A program made the translations under genes and the position numbers. Positions 11,945 to 22,758 of a stretch of 64,000 nt of DNA are shown in pieces. Source of the stretch: Penicillium oxalicum (lineage: Eukaryota; Ascomycota; Eurotiomycetes; Eurotiales; Aspergillaceae); NCBI RefSeq assembly GCF_001723175.1, contig NC_064655.1:1612001-1676000 (forward strand). Reading direction: 5' to 3'. Position 1 is the first letter of the stretch; each line of letters begins with the position of its first letter. The notes beneath the pieces were generated by a model that did not search any database, was not told the origin of the DNA, and saw only the letters and a list, made by a program, of their open reading frames with translations.

Positions 11945-12857
11945 TTAACATGACATGCGTTTCTGCGTCCACGGGTCGGGGGAGCCCCTTAGGCGAAAGC
12001 GGGTTTCAAAGAGACTGTCTGGTGTCGTCCAGCCGAGTCTGCCCTTTTTACTGCGTATCCTCGACACCCACTTGTCGCGCTTGTTGATGGTCTGTGTGGG
12101 GAAGTAATGAACAAAGAGCCAACCTTTTCCATGAGCCGCCTGCTTGGCAACCTGATTCATTCGTGTCGTCCATTCCAGATCGTTTGTCCCGTCCAGGTCC
12201 AGATGCCGATATCCCCACTCTTCCGAGACATTGGTCCCGTCGATACAGTCACACAAGGATACATCATCGTTGGTATCCAGGAAGCTCTGCATGAGGACCG
12301 GTAGTGTGGGGTACGGGAGACCATTGGAGCTGCGTTCAATATGAAACGGGCCCGACGGGATGTGTGCATCGTGAGCGGGCATCAGCACAAAGTAGAAATG
12401 GATGCCATGGCCCTTGAACCGATGATAGGTGTGACTCAGAGAGAAAGGATGAGAGGTTGAGTGAGGAGGTACGGGATGAATCTGGTCGGACATCAGTTCT
12501 GAGGAAAGAAGCGCTACCGCTTCGGACATTTTATTGTCGGGAACGCATAGGTCCCACTCCTACAGCATTGCTCAAAAGTCTATTGTCAGCCTTAAGGACC
12601 AGGGCAGTTGAGCAGGAAAAAGAAAATTTGACCTCACGTACATCTCGCACTCGCCCCGCCCCATAATAGATCAATGCCGAGACACCCACGATGCAACACT
12701 CGATCCCATGCTCCTCGAGAAATCGAGTCACCGATAAAATTTCCAGGGTTCCATGACCTCCGCAGGAGGGAACTTCGTCGGGGGAGTAGTTGGATGTGTC
12801 GGGGCCAGGCAAAGACGACTGAACGGGAGGCGTGATATGGATATTGGAAGCGAGCAT
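11945..12857 (-). CDS. Small nucleotidyltransferase-fold protein, B (diverged)
   Basis: Uncharacterised fungal protein of 276 aa from exons 12857-12642 and 12559-11945 (GTACGT donor, phase 0). Its N-terminal segment FLEEHGIECCIVGVSALIYY followed by GAGRVRDEWDLCVPD aligns by eye with FIGGWAVYLRGGRRRTQDIDI of the neighbouring gene. The glycine motif has become G58-V59-S60 and the acidic motif reads E73-W74-D75. A [DE]h[DE] pair is therefore kept, but the Gly-Gly turn is altered, so activity is uncertain. The rest (TKG-poor, rich in His and aromatic residues) is not recognised; it includes HYFPTQTINKRDKWV and RLGWTTPDSLFETRF. It lies 151 bp from, and tail to tail with, protein A. Confidence 0.7.
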
Positions 12858-13987
12858 TGCGAGATGTGCTAAAAGTATTCACCAGTAGTGGTGGATTGAA
12901 AGGTATGTACTTCTAAAAAAAAAAAATAACCCGGCAGGCAGATGTTCAAGTTCGCGGGGAAATCCCCAAATGCCGTGGGCTCCACGTGATGCTCTTAGTC
13001 ACTGAATCTAGACTCTGCACGGCACGTTTCTTCTTCTAGTCTGCTTCCTCATTAACCTTAACTGGTCCTCAACGGCTACCGTGTGACAACCTGCATCCGG
13101 CCTGTTTGCAAGGGAGAAACGTGACACGTCCATCTGGACCATTCTAGATCTTTATGGCTCTTTGTGTGTAGTCTAGACTTGTGGTTGACCAGATGCGCAT
13201 ACGCTGTCGGGGGTGGAATAAATAGCGTTCTCGACCCGACGGCTTTGGAGATTGGAAGAGGCGCCTTCGAGCAGGCGAGAGCCCCACTGCGGCCGCTTGA
13301 TTTGCCCCCTCTGCACCCGGAACTAACGGTCGTGATGATTCACACCCGCGCCATTGGTCCGAGGTGATTGAGATACGTCGACTTCATCCGTCGTCTGTGC
13401 GTGTGCATGGAATCCAAGCCGCCCAATCCAGTGACTTTTTCTAAGGCCCTGTGCGACCTGGGGTGCATACATGTAGCCATCAGATTGACTCCGATCGTTT
13501 TTGAGGCATGCCTGCAACTGCCAACTGCGAGCATGCGAAGTGCTGAGGGGATCGGCCCAATAGAAAGGGTTCAGATGGAATGCTCATTTGCCCTCGGTCT
13601 GGTGTGCGTCTAAGGTACATTTGTAATTTAAATCACCGGGGAAGAGCGAAGAGCTGTCAGTAGTGTTCCTAGGCATTACAGCCAGGGCCCTCGGTACCTC
13701 GTCGTGACTCGGGAGGGTCCAGGGAACGGTACGGATTCCAAGACTGGCAGGACAACAATCGGCGCTTGGCCAAGTACCAAACCAACCTGGGCAAATACAA
13801 TTAACGCGGACTGGCTCAATTTTCTTCTATTTAAGAAGCCGGACATTGATGAGCCAATAACTCCCCTTGAGGATGCACGCCCATACTTGAGATAAACTTG
13901 ACGCTTGGAGATCATTTATGGTGTATGATCGAGGATTCAACCATGTACATCGAATTCTGCGGCCAGCAATGGTGATGAGTTCTCAAC
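12858..13987. other. Intergenic region with a short coding-like segment
   Basis: This is the promoter of nucleotidyltransferase-like B and the 3' side of ccs1. An open stretch on the plus strand (13632-13895) reads like the end of a secreted protein and is listed separately. A CACGTG box lies at about 12984. Nothing else is supported. Confidence 0.5.
13632..13895 (+). other. Possible orphan terminal exon or gene relic
   Basis: An open frame from 13632 to a stop at 13895, with a usable acceptor TTACAG before 13682, encodes a tail containing GPRYLVVTREGPGNGTD and WANTINADWLNFLLFKKPD. The composition (Trp, Asn-Gly-Thr glycosylation sequon, ordered hydrophobics) looks more protein-like than the shadow frames around it. 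No start codon or matching upstream exon was found in 13.1-13.6 kb, and I do not recognise the family. It may be a relic or chance. Confidence 0.2.
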
Positions 13988-14962
13988 TCAGACCATGCCT
14001 TGACTGACTTGTTCCTGTCGCTCCTGCCAGACATTCTTGCCAGAGCAGGAGCAGACCATCTTGTCGTTATCCCACACTCCTGCACTACGGGCGATGACTC
14101 CCACCAGGGTGTTTTCGTCTTCTCGTTGGAACGGACCCTCCTTGCTCTTTGCGACAACCATGCTGCGCCCAATTAATTCCCAAATCGCCACTGGCCGGTC
14201 AAGGAAGACATTGCCGCGGCCATGTTGGTCCACCTCCACGCTGCCAAAGACACCGCGGGATTCCTTTTCGTCCGGGGTTGCGGTGTCGGTGCCTAGCACC
14301 TTGTTCTTGAGAGACTCCCAGATCCCACCGGTAGATTCTGCACCGCGTGATATATCACCAGCCTCTCGCACGGTCGCGTAGTATTTCCCAGGCGACAGAC
14401 CGTTGATGGTCAAGTCGACCAGAGTCATGTTAGAGGAAACCTGCACCATTCGGGCGAGACCACGGATCTTATTGGCAACAATGTTGGAATGCGTTTCGAG
14501 AATGCAGACCGCAGAGCCTGATCAGTGGGGAAGTTTGTCAGCTACTGATTTTAACTATGATCGCAAACGAGCCAGGCTCTACATGACGTACTATTTGTAG
14601 TCCCGCTGCCACGGAGAATCGCGTCCCGGCCAGTGTTCTGGATTGCAGAGACGATTGAGCTCGGTGGCGCGGTGCCTTCGACGAGAACAAGCTGTTCCTG
14701 CAGGTTTACATCGACTTTCGTGATCCCTGTGTACCAGTTGTGAGAAGAGGTTTCTCATGGAACGATTCCGGAACGTGAGAGGCCAAGTTTGTACCTTCAA
14801 CTTTGTATAGAGACTCGGACACGCTCTTCACACAGCTCCCACAGGTCATGGGGACCGAGAAGGTCGTCTACAGTAAAGTAAATTTGTGAGCTTTCATAAA
14901 TTTGTACACAGCACAGTGTGCACTGTTATCGGGAGCAGACTGACCTGGAATGAGTCAATCAT
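13988..14962 (-). CDS. ccs1: Copper chaperone for superoxide dismutase
   Basis: Delivers Cu(I) to, and helps form the disulfide of, Cu/Zn superoxide dismutase in cytosol and mitochondrial intermembrane space. Four exons, 14962-14945, 14867-14795, 14726-14592 and 14517-13988, give 251 aa. Exon 1 encodes only MIDSFQ. Domain 1 is Atx1-like with the copper motif MTCGSC (Cys15 and Cys18). Domain 2 (about 90-220) is SOD-like, with [20 protein letters not shown] and [16 protein letters not shown]. Domain 3 keeps the CxC pair, Cys231 and Cys233, in CSCSGKNVW. All three functional parts are intact and the length is normal. It is head to head with the CDK11-like kinase across a 359-bp spacer. Confidence 0.95.
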
Positions 14963-15321
14963 GGCGGGGTGATTTATTAGATGTGCAACAAGCGTTCGGT
15001 CTCTGACTTCTGACCACGATCGGAACGAGGTAAGAGCTCTTGCAAGTCGTCGATCAGGAGATACCAAGGCGAAAAGAAGGAGAATGAATCGCCTAAGAGG
15101 AAAAGCTAAATGCACAACACAATTCGTAACAAGAGGAATCCCCTTGTCGGGTCTGCGGCGGCGGAGGGTCCGCTTTGGATTTCAAATCGGAGCTGTTCTT
15201 CGGCCCGCGTCTGTCCCCAGCGACACAAAACGTCATCTGGACATCTCGTGAGAGTCTCTTCCGCTCCGCCTCCGTTTCCCATCCCACGCTTAGCCCCGAG
15301 GCGCGAACGCGGCAACACATC
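14963..15321. promoter_or_regulatory. Bidirectional promoter, ccs1 / CDK11-like kinase
   Basis: A 359-bp spacer between two divergent start codons must hold both core promoters. The plus-side half is open in the kinase frame back to 15175, but the kinase is taken to begin at 15322, where an ATG directly precedes the conserved basic N-terminus. No specific factor site is claimed. Confidence 0.6.
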
Positions 15322-16814
15322 ATGTCGGCTTCCAAATCGCGGTGGGCAGACGACGATCCAGAAACCGAAGCCATTGTCGCTCAGCGCAAGCGCGAGAAGG
15401 AGGAGAAGCGCCGCGCCAAGGCCGAGAAACAACGTCAGCTGGAGGAAGCTAGCAAAGCTCAAGCTTCAGCGGCAGCTCCTCCGGATCCAAGCAGCTCCAG
15501 CCAAAATGCCAATGGGGAACCAGGACCCCCCAAAAAGCGGCGAAGATTATCCAACGACCCCGATGCGCCGTCTGCGGAAGATGAAGTCTCGACAAGCGAG
15601 GGGGGAAAGAAGCAGTCGAGCCTGCTGAGGTTCCCAACCAGTGAATGGGGACCGTGTCGGCATGTCGACAACTTTGAACGCCTCAATCACATCGAAGAAG
15701 GATCTTACGGTTGGGTTTCGAGGGCCAAGGACATTACGACAGGAGAGATTGTCGCGCTCAAGAAACTGAAGATTGAGAACTCACCGGATGGGTTTCCAGT
15801 AACGGGCCTACGAGAGATACAGACATTGTTAGAGGCGCGGCATCAGAACGTTGTTTATCTGCGTGAGGTTGTCATGGGAAACAAAATGGATGAGTACGTG
15901 CATCCAACAGTCTGAGAATTTTTAGGCGCAATTGGCTGACCCGATACGACAGTGTATTCTTGGTGATGGATTTCTTGGAGCATGACCTGAAAACACTTCT
16001 CGACGACATGCGCGAACCTTTCCTTCCTTCCGAAATCAAAACACTACTGTTGCAGGTCGTCGGCGGCCTCGAATTCCTACATTCCCAGTGGATCATGCAC
16101 CGTGATCTCAAGACGTCCAACCTCCTCCTCAACAACCGGGGTGAAATCAAGATTGCCGATTTCGGCATGGCACGATACTATGGTGATCCACCACCCAAGT
16201 TGACACAATTGGTTGTCACGCTATGGTATCGAGCGCCGGAGCTCTTGCTCGGTGCAGACAAATACGGCACAGAGATTGACATGTGGAGTATTGGCTGCAT
16301 TTTTGGAGAGCTGCTCATCAAGGAGCCTCTCCTTCAGGGGAAGAACGAAGTGGATCAGGTATCCAAGATATTTGCCTTGACCGGCCCACCTAACCAGCAA
16401 ATCTGGCCCGGCTTCCGCTCTCTCCCCAATGCCAAATCTTTACGCCTGCCGCCCACGCCAGCGACGTCGACACGGAACCCGCCACTGCTGCCTCGTTCCC
16501 GATTCCCATATCTTACAAATGCGGGACTAGATCTTCTGTCGTCGTTGCTAGCGCTGAATCCTGCTGTCCGACCAACTGCTCAGCAATGTCTAGCGCATTC
16601 CTACTTCCGAGAAGATCCTCGCCCCAAGCCGAAAGAGATGTTCCCTTCATTTCCCTCCAAGGCTGGAATGGAGAAACGCAGACGCCATCATACACCCGAG
16701 GCACCAAAGCATGGACAAGACGCTCCCGAGCTGGACTTTGCGGGCGTCTTTGGTGGTGCCCCTGGAGGCGACGCGGGCGAGGCAGGTGCCGGCTTCTCTC
16801 TTCGCCTTGGATGA
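15322..16814 (+). CDS. CDK11/PITSLRE-like cyclin-dependent protein kinase
   Basis: Nuclear Ser/Thr kinase of the CDK11 group, associated elsewhere with transcription and pre-mRNA processing. Exons 15322-15893 and 15953-16814 give 477 aa. The N-terminus (1-117) is acidic then basic and coiled-coil-like (REKEEKRRAKAEKQ) with a nuclear-localisation-like KKRRRL. The kinase domain (about 118-405) has the glycine loop EEGSYGWV, the ATP lysine in VALKKLK (Lys147), HRDLKTSN (Asp242), ADFGMARYYG and the LWYRAPELLLG activation segment. The helix that names the family reads PVTGLRE (159-165) instead of PITSLRE. The C-terminal tail is basic then Gly/Ala-rich. An upstream in-frame ATG at 15175 would add 49 residues unlike kinase N-termini. 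Confidence 0.92.
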
Positions 16815-17763
16815 ACGCTGGGTAGGTGACCGCAAATTTGACCAGCCTTCAAATTCTCACGAGCACAAGCTTTTGAGAAAAAGATTTTCAAGCACATTAC
16901 ACCCCAAATCACCTCCTCGCACTTTAAGACCCCGGTACTGAGATCTCAGTGCAGGGCGGGTGTCTTGCCTCGCACCAACCTCCATCTCCTCCGGAACTCA
17001 ATCGATGCATCGCTCTAAATATTGGTAGCAAGATCTCGATCAGCTATTGAAATCATTAAGCCCTCGTGTCGGATGGGGCTCGCATTCAACTCGCTGACAT
17101 CACGACCGAGTTTAAAATCCCGCTGCACCGAGAAAATCTTGATCCAATCATCTAATGTGTCATATCATGTCCGAGTCCATAAAGACCAATCCTCTTCAAT
17201 TTCCCTTGCACTATACCTAGAGTTCTCGAATGAATATACTGGCTCGTTGGCGTGTTCTTACAAGATGGCTAGTCCAGATCATGTGCAATGGCTATTTCCC
17301 TGAAGAGAGGAAGAAACTATCTAACTAGAGCATACGACAAGCCTGATTCGTGCTCAAATGTACGGCATTTGACAGTCCCCTCGGTGAGCCCAACGAGCTC
17401 AGCATGCCGAGCACCCAGAGTGTGCGTTGGGAACACACATACGATGCCAATCCTTCTAGCAAAATGGGACTACGTGGAGTGCAAAGTCCACCAGTTATCT
17501 GTTTCCATCTGTGAACGTAATGCTGAATGTAGGCTAGCAGCAAAGAGCAGGTGTTGAGAAAAACCTAGTGCTCAGTGTCACACGCAGAGAGCAATTTGTT
17601 TACGATGAATGACGTTATTCCTTGTTTGTTCCCTTCAAGGAAGGCGCTCCAACAGGAGACTTAGAAACTTCTCACCTCCCCCTCCTTCCGATCATCACCT
17701 GAACTCACTTCACAATCTTTTCATATTAGCAATACCCTCAACAAAAGCTTTCATTTTCCAAAA
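16815..17763. other. Intergenic region
   Basis: Holds the 3' UTR of the CDK11-like kinase and the promoter of the caspase-like gene. The last 100 bp before 17764 are pyrimidine-rich. No gene, repeat or RNA is supported. Confidence 0.7.
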
Positions 17764-18954
17764 ATGTCATCATCCGACCTCAATGTTCTGTCGGACCGCT
17801 CTATATGCCGGTGGACTAGGCCGCAGGAGGGCCAAGACGTGCCGGATCTCAGGGCAAGCCTTCAGAAAACAATCGAAGCGCGAGACAATCAATATGTCAA
17901 CATTCGTGCTGTCCTCTTTTACTTTGAAGACGATAACACAAACGCAGCCCAGGACGCACGGACTTTCTCTCATCTGTTGGATGATGTCTTTGAAATCCAG
18001 TGGCAGGAAGTTTGTCTTCAATCATCCGACAGGTTTCCGGAGAACACTTTCAAGGAGCATGTCAAGGGCGCCCTGCTTCCGCCAGATGCTCTGTGCCCCC
18101 AGTTGCTCATCGTTTACTATGCTGGGCATGGATGGGTGACCGAGGGGGGCGATTTTCGTCTTGGGACCGAAAAGCGGTTCATCCAATGGACCTTTATCAA
18201 AAACGAGTTGATCGATACTTCCATGTCGCACGATATGACCGGCATTGACGTTCTCTATGTGCTAGACTGTTGCTATGGAGGTACGGCCAAACCAACACGG
18301 GGTCTGCGAGCTATTCAAGCTCTTGCAGCGTCAGAGTTCGAGGCCAACGTCCGTTCCAGAAATCAAATTTCCTTTACCCGGAACCTTCGAACCGCAATCT
18401 ATGCTATCAAAGTAGGACAGCAAGGCCTTTCGATTACGTCTATTTTCGAAAAGCTTCAACGACCCCCCAACACGCCAAGTGTCACTCCAACCATGACCAC
18501 ATTCAGCGGATTGTACCCCATCGTGCTTCCATTGAAAAAGGGCGGGCGTCATGCGACCTCGTCATCGTCTTCGTCTTCGTCTCCACAATCCTCTCAGACC
18601 CTCAGAGGCCATTCTTGGCTTTCAACACAGTCACCTTCAGATATTCACGTTCTCGTCGACCTTGTCATCAATGGAGAGGCCGAGGAAGACATTTATTCGT
18701 TTCACCAGACCGTTCAAGCTTTTCCGCCTCATATGCATGCCACCATTGTCAACGCTTGGAGAACATCACAGCAATCATTCGTGGTCTTGCTGGAAATGTC
18801 CTGGGAGACATGGGCGCTGTGGTCAATGACGGTCGATCTACGTGTTTGCCGGATCCTGGCCGGCCAATCCGTGTTTTCAGCGCAGGCGCCTCTGTCCGAC
18901 TTCGAAGATTTGTCGGTCAATGCTAGCCCGTTGGTGCTTCGTGAGAAACAGTAG
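17764..18954 (+). CDS. Caspase-like (peptidase C14 fold) protein
   Basis: Single-exon protein of 396 aa with a caspase-like domain at about 45-250. The first core strand reads IRAVLFYFEDD. The His motif is LLIVYYAGHGW (His122) and the Cys motif is VLYVLDCCYGG; alignment with metacaspase DSCHSG makes Cys170 the likely nucleophile. The dyad is therefore kept and the protein could be an active protease. There is no metacaspase p10 part or Pro/Gln-rich prodomain. After a Ser-rich linker (about 267-282), the C-terminal 110 residues form a separate region beginning DIHVLVDLVINGEAEEDI, which I do not recognise. Related caspase-like modules occur in fungal NLR-type and HET-associated death proteins, but that role is inference. 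The start context AAAATGTC is good. Confidence 0.8.
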   Translation: MSSSDLNVLSDRSICRWTRPQEGQDVPDLRASLQKTIEARDNQYVNIRAVLFYFEDDNTNAAQDARTFSHLLDDVFEIQWQEVCLQSSDRFPENTFKEHVKGALLPPDALCPQLLIVYYAGHGWVTEGGDFRLGTEKRFIQWTFIKNELIDTSMSHDMTGIDVLYVLDCCYGGTAKPTRGLRAIQALAASEFEANVRSRNQISFTRNLRTAIYAIKVGQQGLSITSIFEKLQRPPNTPSVTPTMTTFSGLYPIVLPLKKGGRHATSSSSSSSSPQSSQTLRGHSWLSTQSPSDIHVLVDLVINGEAEEDIYSFHQTVQAFPPHMHATIVNAWRTSQQSFVVLLEMSWETWALWSMTVDLRVCRILAGQSVFSAQAPLSDFEDLSVNASPLVLREKQ

Positions 18955-19496
18955 CTTTCTTTTGCTCGCTTGGTTTCTGTCTCGCCATGTTCACAACTCC
19001 GTCGACTGAAGCTTGGGGCTTTTATGATCGGGTCCGGTGTCATATTTACGACGGGGAACCATTCTTCACTCTCCTCGCTTCTTTCTGTTAGTTTGTCTTC
19101 CGTTATCACCTTTTAGATGCCATGACTAGCCATCGTATTCAATAAGAGATGAATTACTTCTATCGTCATTATTTGCGATATCAACTTTCTTTGTCCAGGG
19201 TCCATGTCTTACCTCGAGGTGCAGGTGGTCAAGCCTTGTGCTCTGGCGCGCTGGCACATGTGATTTCTGCCCAGTGCTCTGAATGTCCAACAGGCGCTGA
19301 TCCCCAGACCCACTCGGCTGAGCTTCTTTTCTCCGTCCACATCCTCCCCTTCCCGAGCCCCCGATCTCTCATCTGCATTGCGCTGACGCCGATACAATTC
19401 TGGGCTTGACATTTAAACCCATTCTGCATTCAAACCCATTCTTTTTTTTTCATTTCATTTAGTCCACATCTACAACTCGAAGTATCCTTGCCCGAG
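18955..19496. other. Intergenic region
   Basis: 3' UTR of the caspase-like gene and promoter of the RRM-like gene. A T-rich tract (19441-19460) and ACATTTAAACCC precede the next start. Nothing else is supported. Confidence 0.7.
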
Positions 19497-20611
19497 ATGG
19501 CAAAGAAACAGCAACAACCGCAGGCAGCTGTCGCTTTTGACGCGATCATTCAAAACGGTAACAACTCACCATAGCTTTGTCTACTGAATCCTGGCCGGCG
19601 CAAAGCGAATCTAACGTGCATGGCTCAAATAGATCGCCGGAAAAAACAAAACGAGCAGCTAGCAAGTCAAATCCTTGGCAAGAATCGAATTGAGAAAGGT
19701 CGACGAGCGAGCGCACCCGGCCCCGGCCAAATCAGCAAAACATCAAGCAAACCTGGAAGCCTGGCAAGTCGGATTGGAGCGCCGAAGGTGAGTTCCAGCT
19801 CAGCCCTTGCTTTAAACATATTCCAAGAGCGTCTTTCGCAGTCGCTAACGCATGGAATTGATGTGAAGCGATCCGCGTCGGTCTCTGCTCGTCCCAACCA
19901 GACCAACAACAAGATTACCAAACCCAAACCCGCCCCTGTCCCAGCGCAGTCCATGCGCAAAACGGCCAACTCTTCAAGTCAGCGCCGAGTGAACGTTGAA
20001 CGACTTCAAGCCGCCATCGAGTCTAGTAACAATCAAGCAGCACTTCGCTCAGCCCCTGCGGGGATATCGATTAAGGGTCTGTCCGGGCCCTTTGTGGTGG
20101 TCGGAAGCAATTTCGCCCCTGGGACCACAGCCGCAGATATTCAATCAGCAATCGAGCCTATCTCGGGTCCGATGTTGACCTGCAGAGTCACGTCACACCT
20201 TCCAAGTGTCACGGCCGAGTTCGCATTCGCAGAGAGGTGGAGCGCTGAGAACGCTGTGGCCAACTTCCACAACCAAAGAGTAAGCAAGCAATTTGTGCAC
20301 TCTCATTTAACTCTAATCCATGGCCATTAGTATACTGACTGGTGGTCCAGGCTGACGGAAGACTCCTGTCTGTTAAATTACAACCACCCGGGACCCAGAT
20401 CAGCACCCCCGGCACCTCCTTCAATGCACTTCGCGAACAAGCAGATCGTGAGCGCCGGACGCGTCGCGCGGAACCGCAACTCCAAGACGGCAGATATGGA
20501 TTTGATGAATCAGGGAGCACGCTCGACACCGATACCGGACTTTACAGTGACCAGATGGTAGTAGACCCCCCGCAGCAGAAGACCCAGAACTGGCGGAGGA
20601 ATCGGCGTTGA
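19497..20611 (+). CDS. RRM-like, basic putative RNA-binding protein
   Basis: Exons 19497-19557, 19633-20279 and 20351-20611 give 322 aa. The N-terminus (MAKKQQQPQAAVAFDAIIQN then DRRKKQNEQLASQILGKNR) and the following 100 residues are basic, Ser-rich and probably disordered. A compact domain at about 170-245 starts ISIKGLSGPFVVVGSNFAPG and contains VTAEFAFAERWSAENAVANF then GRLLSVKLQPPG. Its order and hydrophobic spacing fit an RRM, as in Yra1/REF-type mRNA export adaptors, though aromatic RNP-1/RNP-2 residues are weak. The C-terminus ends in an Arg-rich tail (NWRRNRR). Nuclear RNA binding is inferred from fold and charge; no specific orthologue is claimed. Confidence 0.75.
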
Positions 20612-21039
20612 TTGCTGGCAAGAAAGAACAAACATGGAGAGAAAGCTCTTTGCGCCAGATATTCAAATCAAGGGGAGCTTGGTGTACAGCCCTCGGCTCT
20701 TTGGCTACCAGAACCCTTTCCACCTGTATTCAATCTCATACGGAATATTTGAACAATTCATAGAAGGCTAAGCATGAGGCTACGCATGGATGCTGCAAGT
20801 GCAGCTTATAAGCTTTGGCTGGCGATAGGACCGATAAGGACAAAATAAATCACGTGGAGCGGAGCTTCTCCGGATCTCAGAATATTTGGAGAAGCAACTC
20901 ACCCAAGCGACCCGGGCTCACAGGTGGCATTGAAGCCGGAAATACGCCTGAAGCTCTGATTTCGTCAATTTCGTTCCTTTTTACCTTTGCTGCTGGGCTC
21001 AAATTCCGTCGTTGGTGTGGTATCCTACAGTACGCCAAC
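20612..21039. promoter_or_regulatory. Intergenic region with CACGTG box before NDUFAF7-like gene
   Basis: The 428-bp spacer contains CACGTG at 20851-20856 (context ATCACGTGG), 184 bp before the start codon at 21040. Similar boxes precede mrp21 and tim21 in this window. CACGTG is the core site of Cbf1-type bHLH factors; use here is inference. Confidence 0.45.
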
Positions 21040-22758
21040 ATGAATGCCGCCGCTCGGCGCGCCGTGTCGCATAGCCTGCGTGTGTCTCGCAGGACGCCGA
21101 TCCAATGTCGATGGAGCTCTACATTTACAGACAGGCAGTGGTCAACGCCTCTCGCTCGCACTTTGGCGAGTGCAATGAAGGTACCTTTTTCTCCCACAGT
21201 GTCGTGCGGGTTCATTCTGAATAGTGGTTGCATCTCCTTTTAGGTCACTGGACCCATTCCTATCGCGGCATTTATGCGCCAGGTGTTGACCTCCCCCGAG
21301 GGTGGCTACTACACTTCCCGTGAAGATGTCTTTGGCAAACATGGTGACTTTGTTACCTCGCCGGAGATTTCCCAGGTATTTGGAGAGCTGATCGGCATCT
21401 GGGCAATCGCCGAGTGGATGGCGCAAGGGCGAAAGCGAAGCGGCGTTCAACTGATGGAGGTGGGACCGGGCAAAGGAACTCTCATGGACGATATGCTTCG
21501 AGTATGTGAACCGGAAAAAGGCTCAATGCAAGGTATCAGCTACACTGGTGGATGCTGACTGATTTTGTCTTGAAATAGACGTTTCGAAACTTCAAGTCCT
21601 TTACGTCCAGCATCGAAGCTATCTATATGGTCGAGGCGAGCGCTACATTGAGACAGGTCCAGAAGCGCCTTTTGTGTGGAGAAGAAGCTGCGATGGAGGA
21701 GACCGATATCGGGCATCGAAGTACCTGCAAGTATTTCGAAGTGCCGATTGTCTGGGTGGAAGATATTCGGTTGCTGCCACACGGTGAGTGGTGTTTCAAT
21801 ACATCTCAAACTCCCTAGTCATGAGACGGTGGGAGCGTTTGCTTACGTATTTGATGTGGTTACAGAGGAAGGAAAGACACCGCTTATATTCGCGCACGAA
21901 TTCTTCGACGCCTTACCTATCCATGCGTTCGAGTCCGTACCGCCAGCACCGGAGAACGAAGTGTCGGAACAAGCTCAGGAGATTATGACACCCACAGGCC
22001 CCCAGAAACTTCACAAGCCGCTCAAGGTGGCCAATGTACCGCAATGGCGTGAGCTGCTCGTCACACTGAACCCGAAAGCCGTCGAGGAAAACATCGAGGG
22101 GGAGCCCGAGTTCAAACTCACCAAGGCCAAGGCCTCCACACCCTCCTCGCTCGTCATACCCGAGATTTCCGAGCGATACCGACGACTCAAGTCTCAACCG
22201 GGCTCCACTATCGAAGTGAGTCCCGAAAGCCGGGTATATGCCGCAGACTTTGCGCGCCGTATTGGCGGCGACACGGTCTCCGCTCGAGTATCCAAGAAGA
22301 ACCCTACGCCCGAAACACCCAAGAAGACCACACCCTCCGGTGCTGCTTTGATCATGGACTACGGCACCATGTCAACGATCCCCATCAATTCATTGCGTGG
22401 TATTCAACATCACAAGGAGGTGGCGCCATTATCATCGCCTGGCCAAGTGGATGTCAGTGCCGACGTTGACTTTACGTCTCTCGCCGAAGCTGCCATCGAA
22501 GGAAGTGACGGTGTTGAGGTACACGGGCCGGTTGAACAGGGCGATTTCCTCCAGGCCCTGGGCATTGAAGAACGAATGCGCCAACTGCTGAAGAATGTCA
22601 AGGATGAAGAACATAGAAAGACCTTGGAGACTGGATGGAAACGCCTCGTCGATAAGTCGAGTGGGTCCATGGGTAAGATTTACAAGGTGATGACCATCAT
22701 TCCCGAGAATGGCGGCCAAAGACGACCTGTTGGATTCGGTGGTGGTGTGCAGATGTAG
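21040..22758 (+). CDS. NDUFAF7/MidA-type mitochondrial protein arginine methyltransferase
   Basis: SAM-dependent methyltransferase of the DUF185 family; the animal member NDUFAF7 methylates an arginine of NDUFS2 during respiratory complex I assembly. Exons 21040-21180, 21244-21501, 21579-21783 and 21866-22758 give 498 aa. The N-terminus ([20 protein letters not shown]) is a typical Arg-rich matrix presequence. Next come [18 protein letters not shown], then [20 protein letters not shown], and the SAM loop [16 protein letters not shown] (about 120-126). [13 protein letters not shown] is the signature further on, and the C-terminus has [10 protein letters not shown]. Intron 3 ends at TTACAG (21865); using a nearer TAG at 21818 would break the frame. 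Filamentous fungi have complex I, which suits the role. Confidence 0.93.

Noticed and set aside
18270..18926. Alternative-frame 218-codon frame inside the caspase-like gene
   Set aside because: It overlaps the same strand in another frame; the caspase frame has the GHG and DCC motifs and a good start context.
21784..21865. Coding reading through this segment of the NDUFAF7-like gene ([12 protein letters not shown])
   Set aside because: It is open only in the downstream frame; GTGAGT at 21784 and TTACAG at 21865 splice it out and restore the frame into [14 protein letters not shown].
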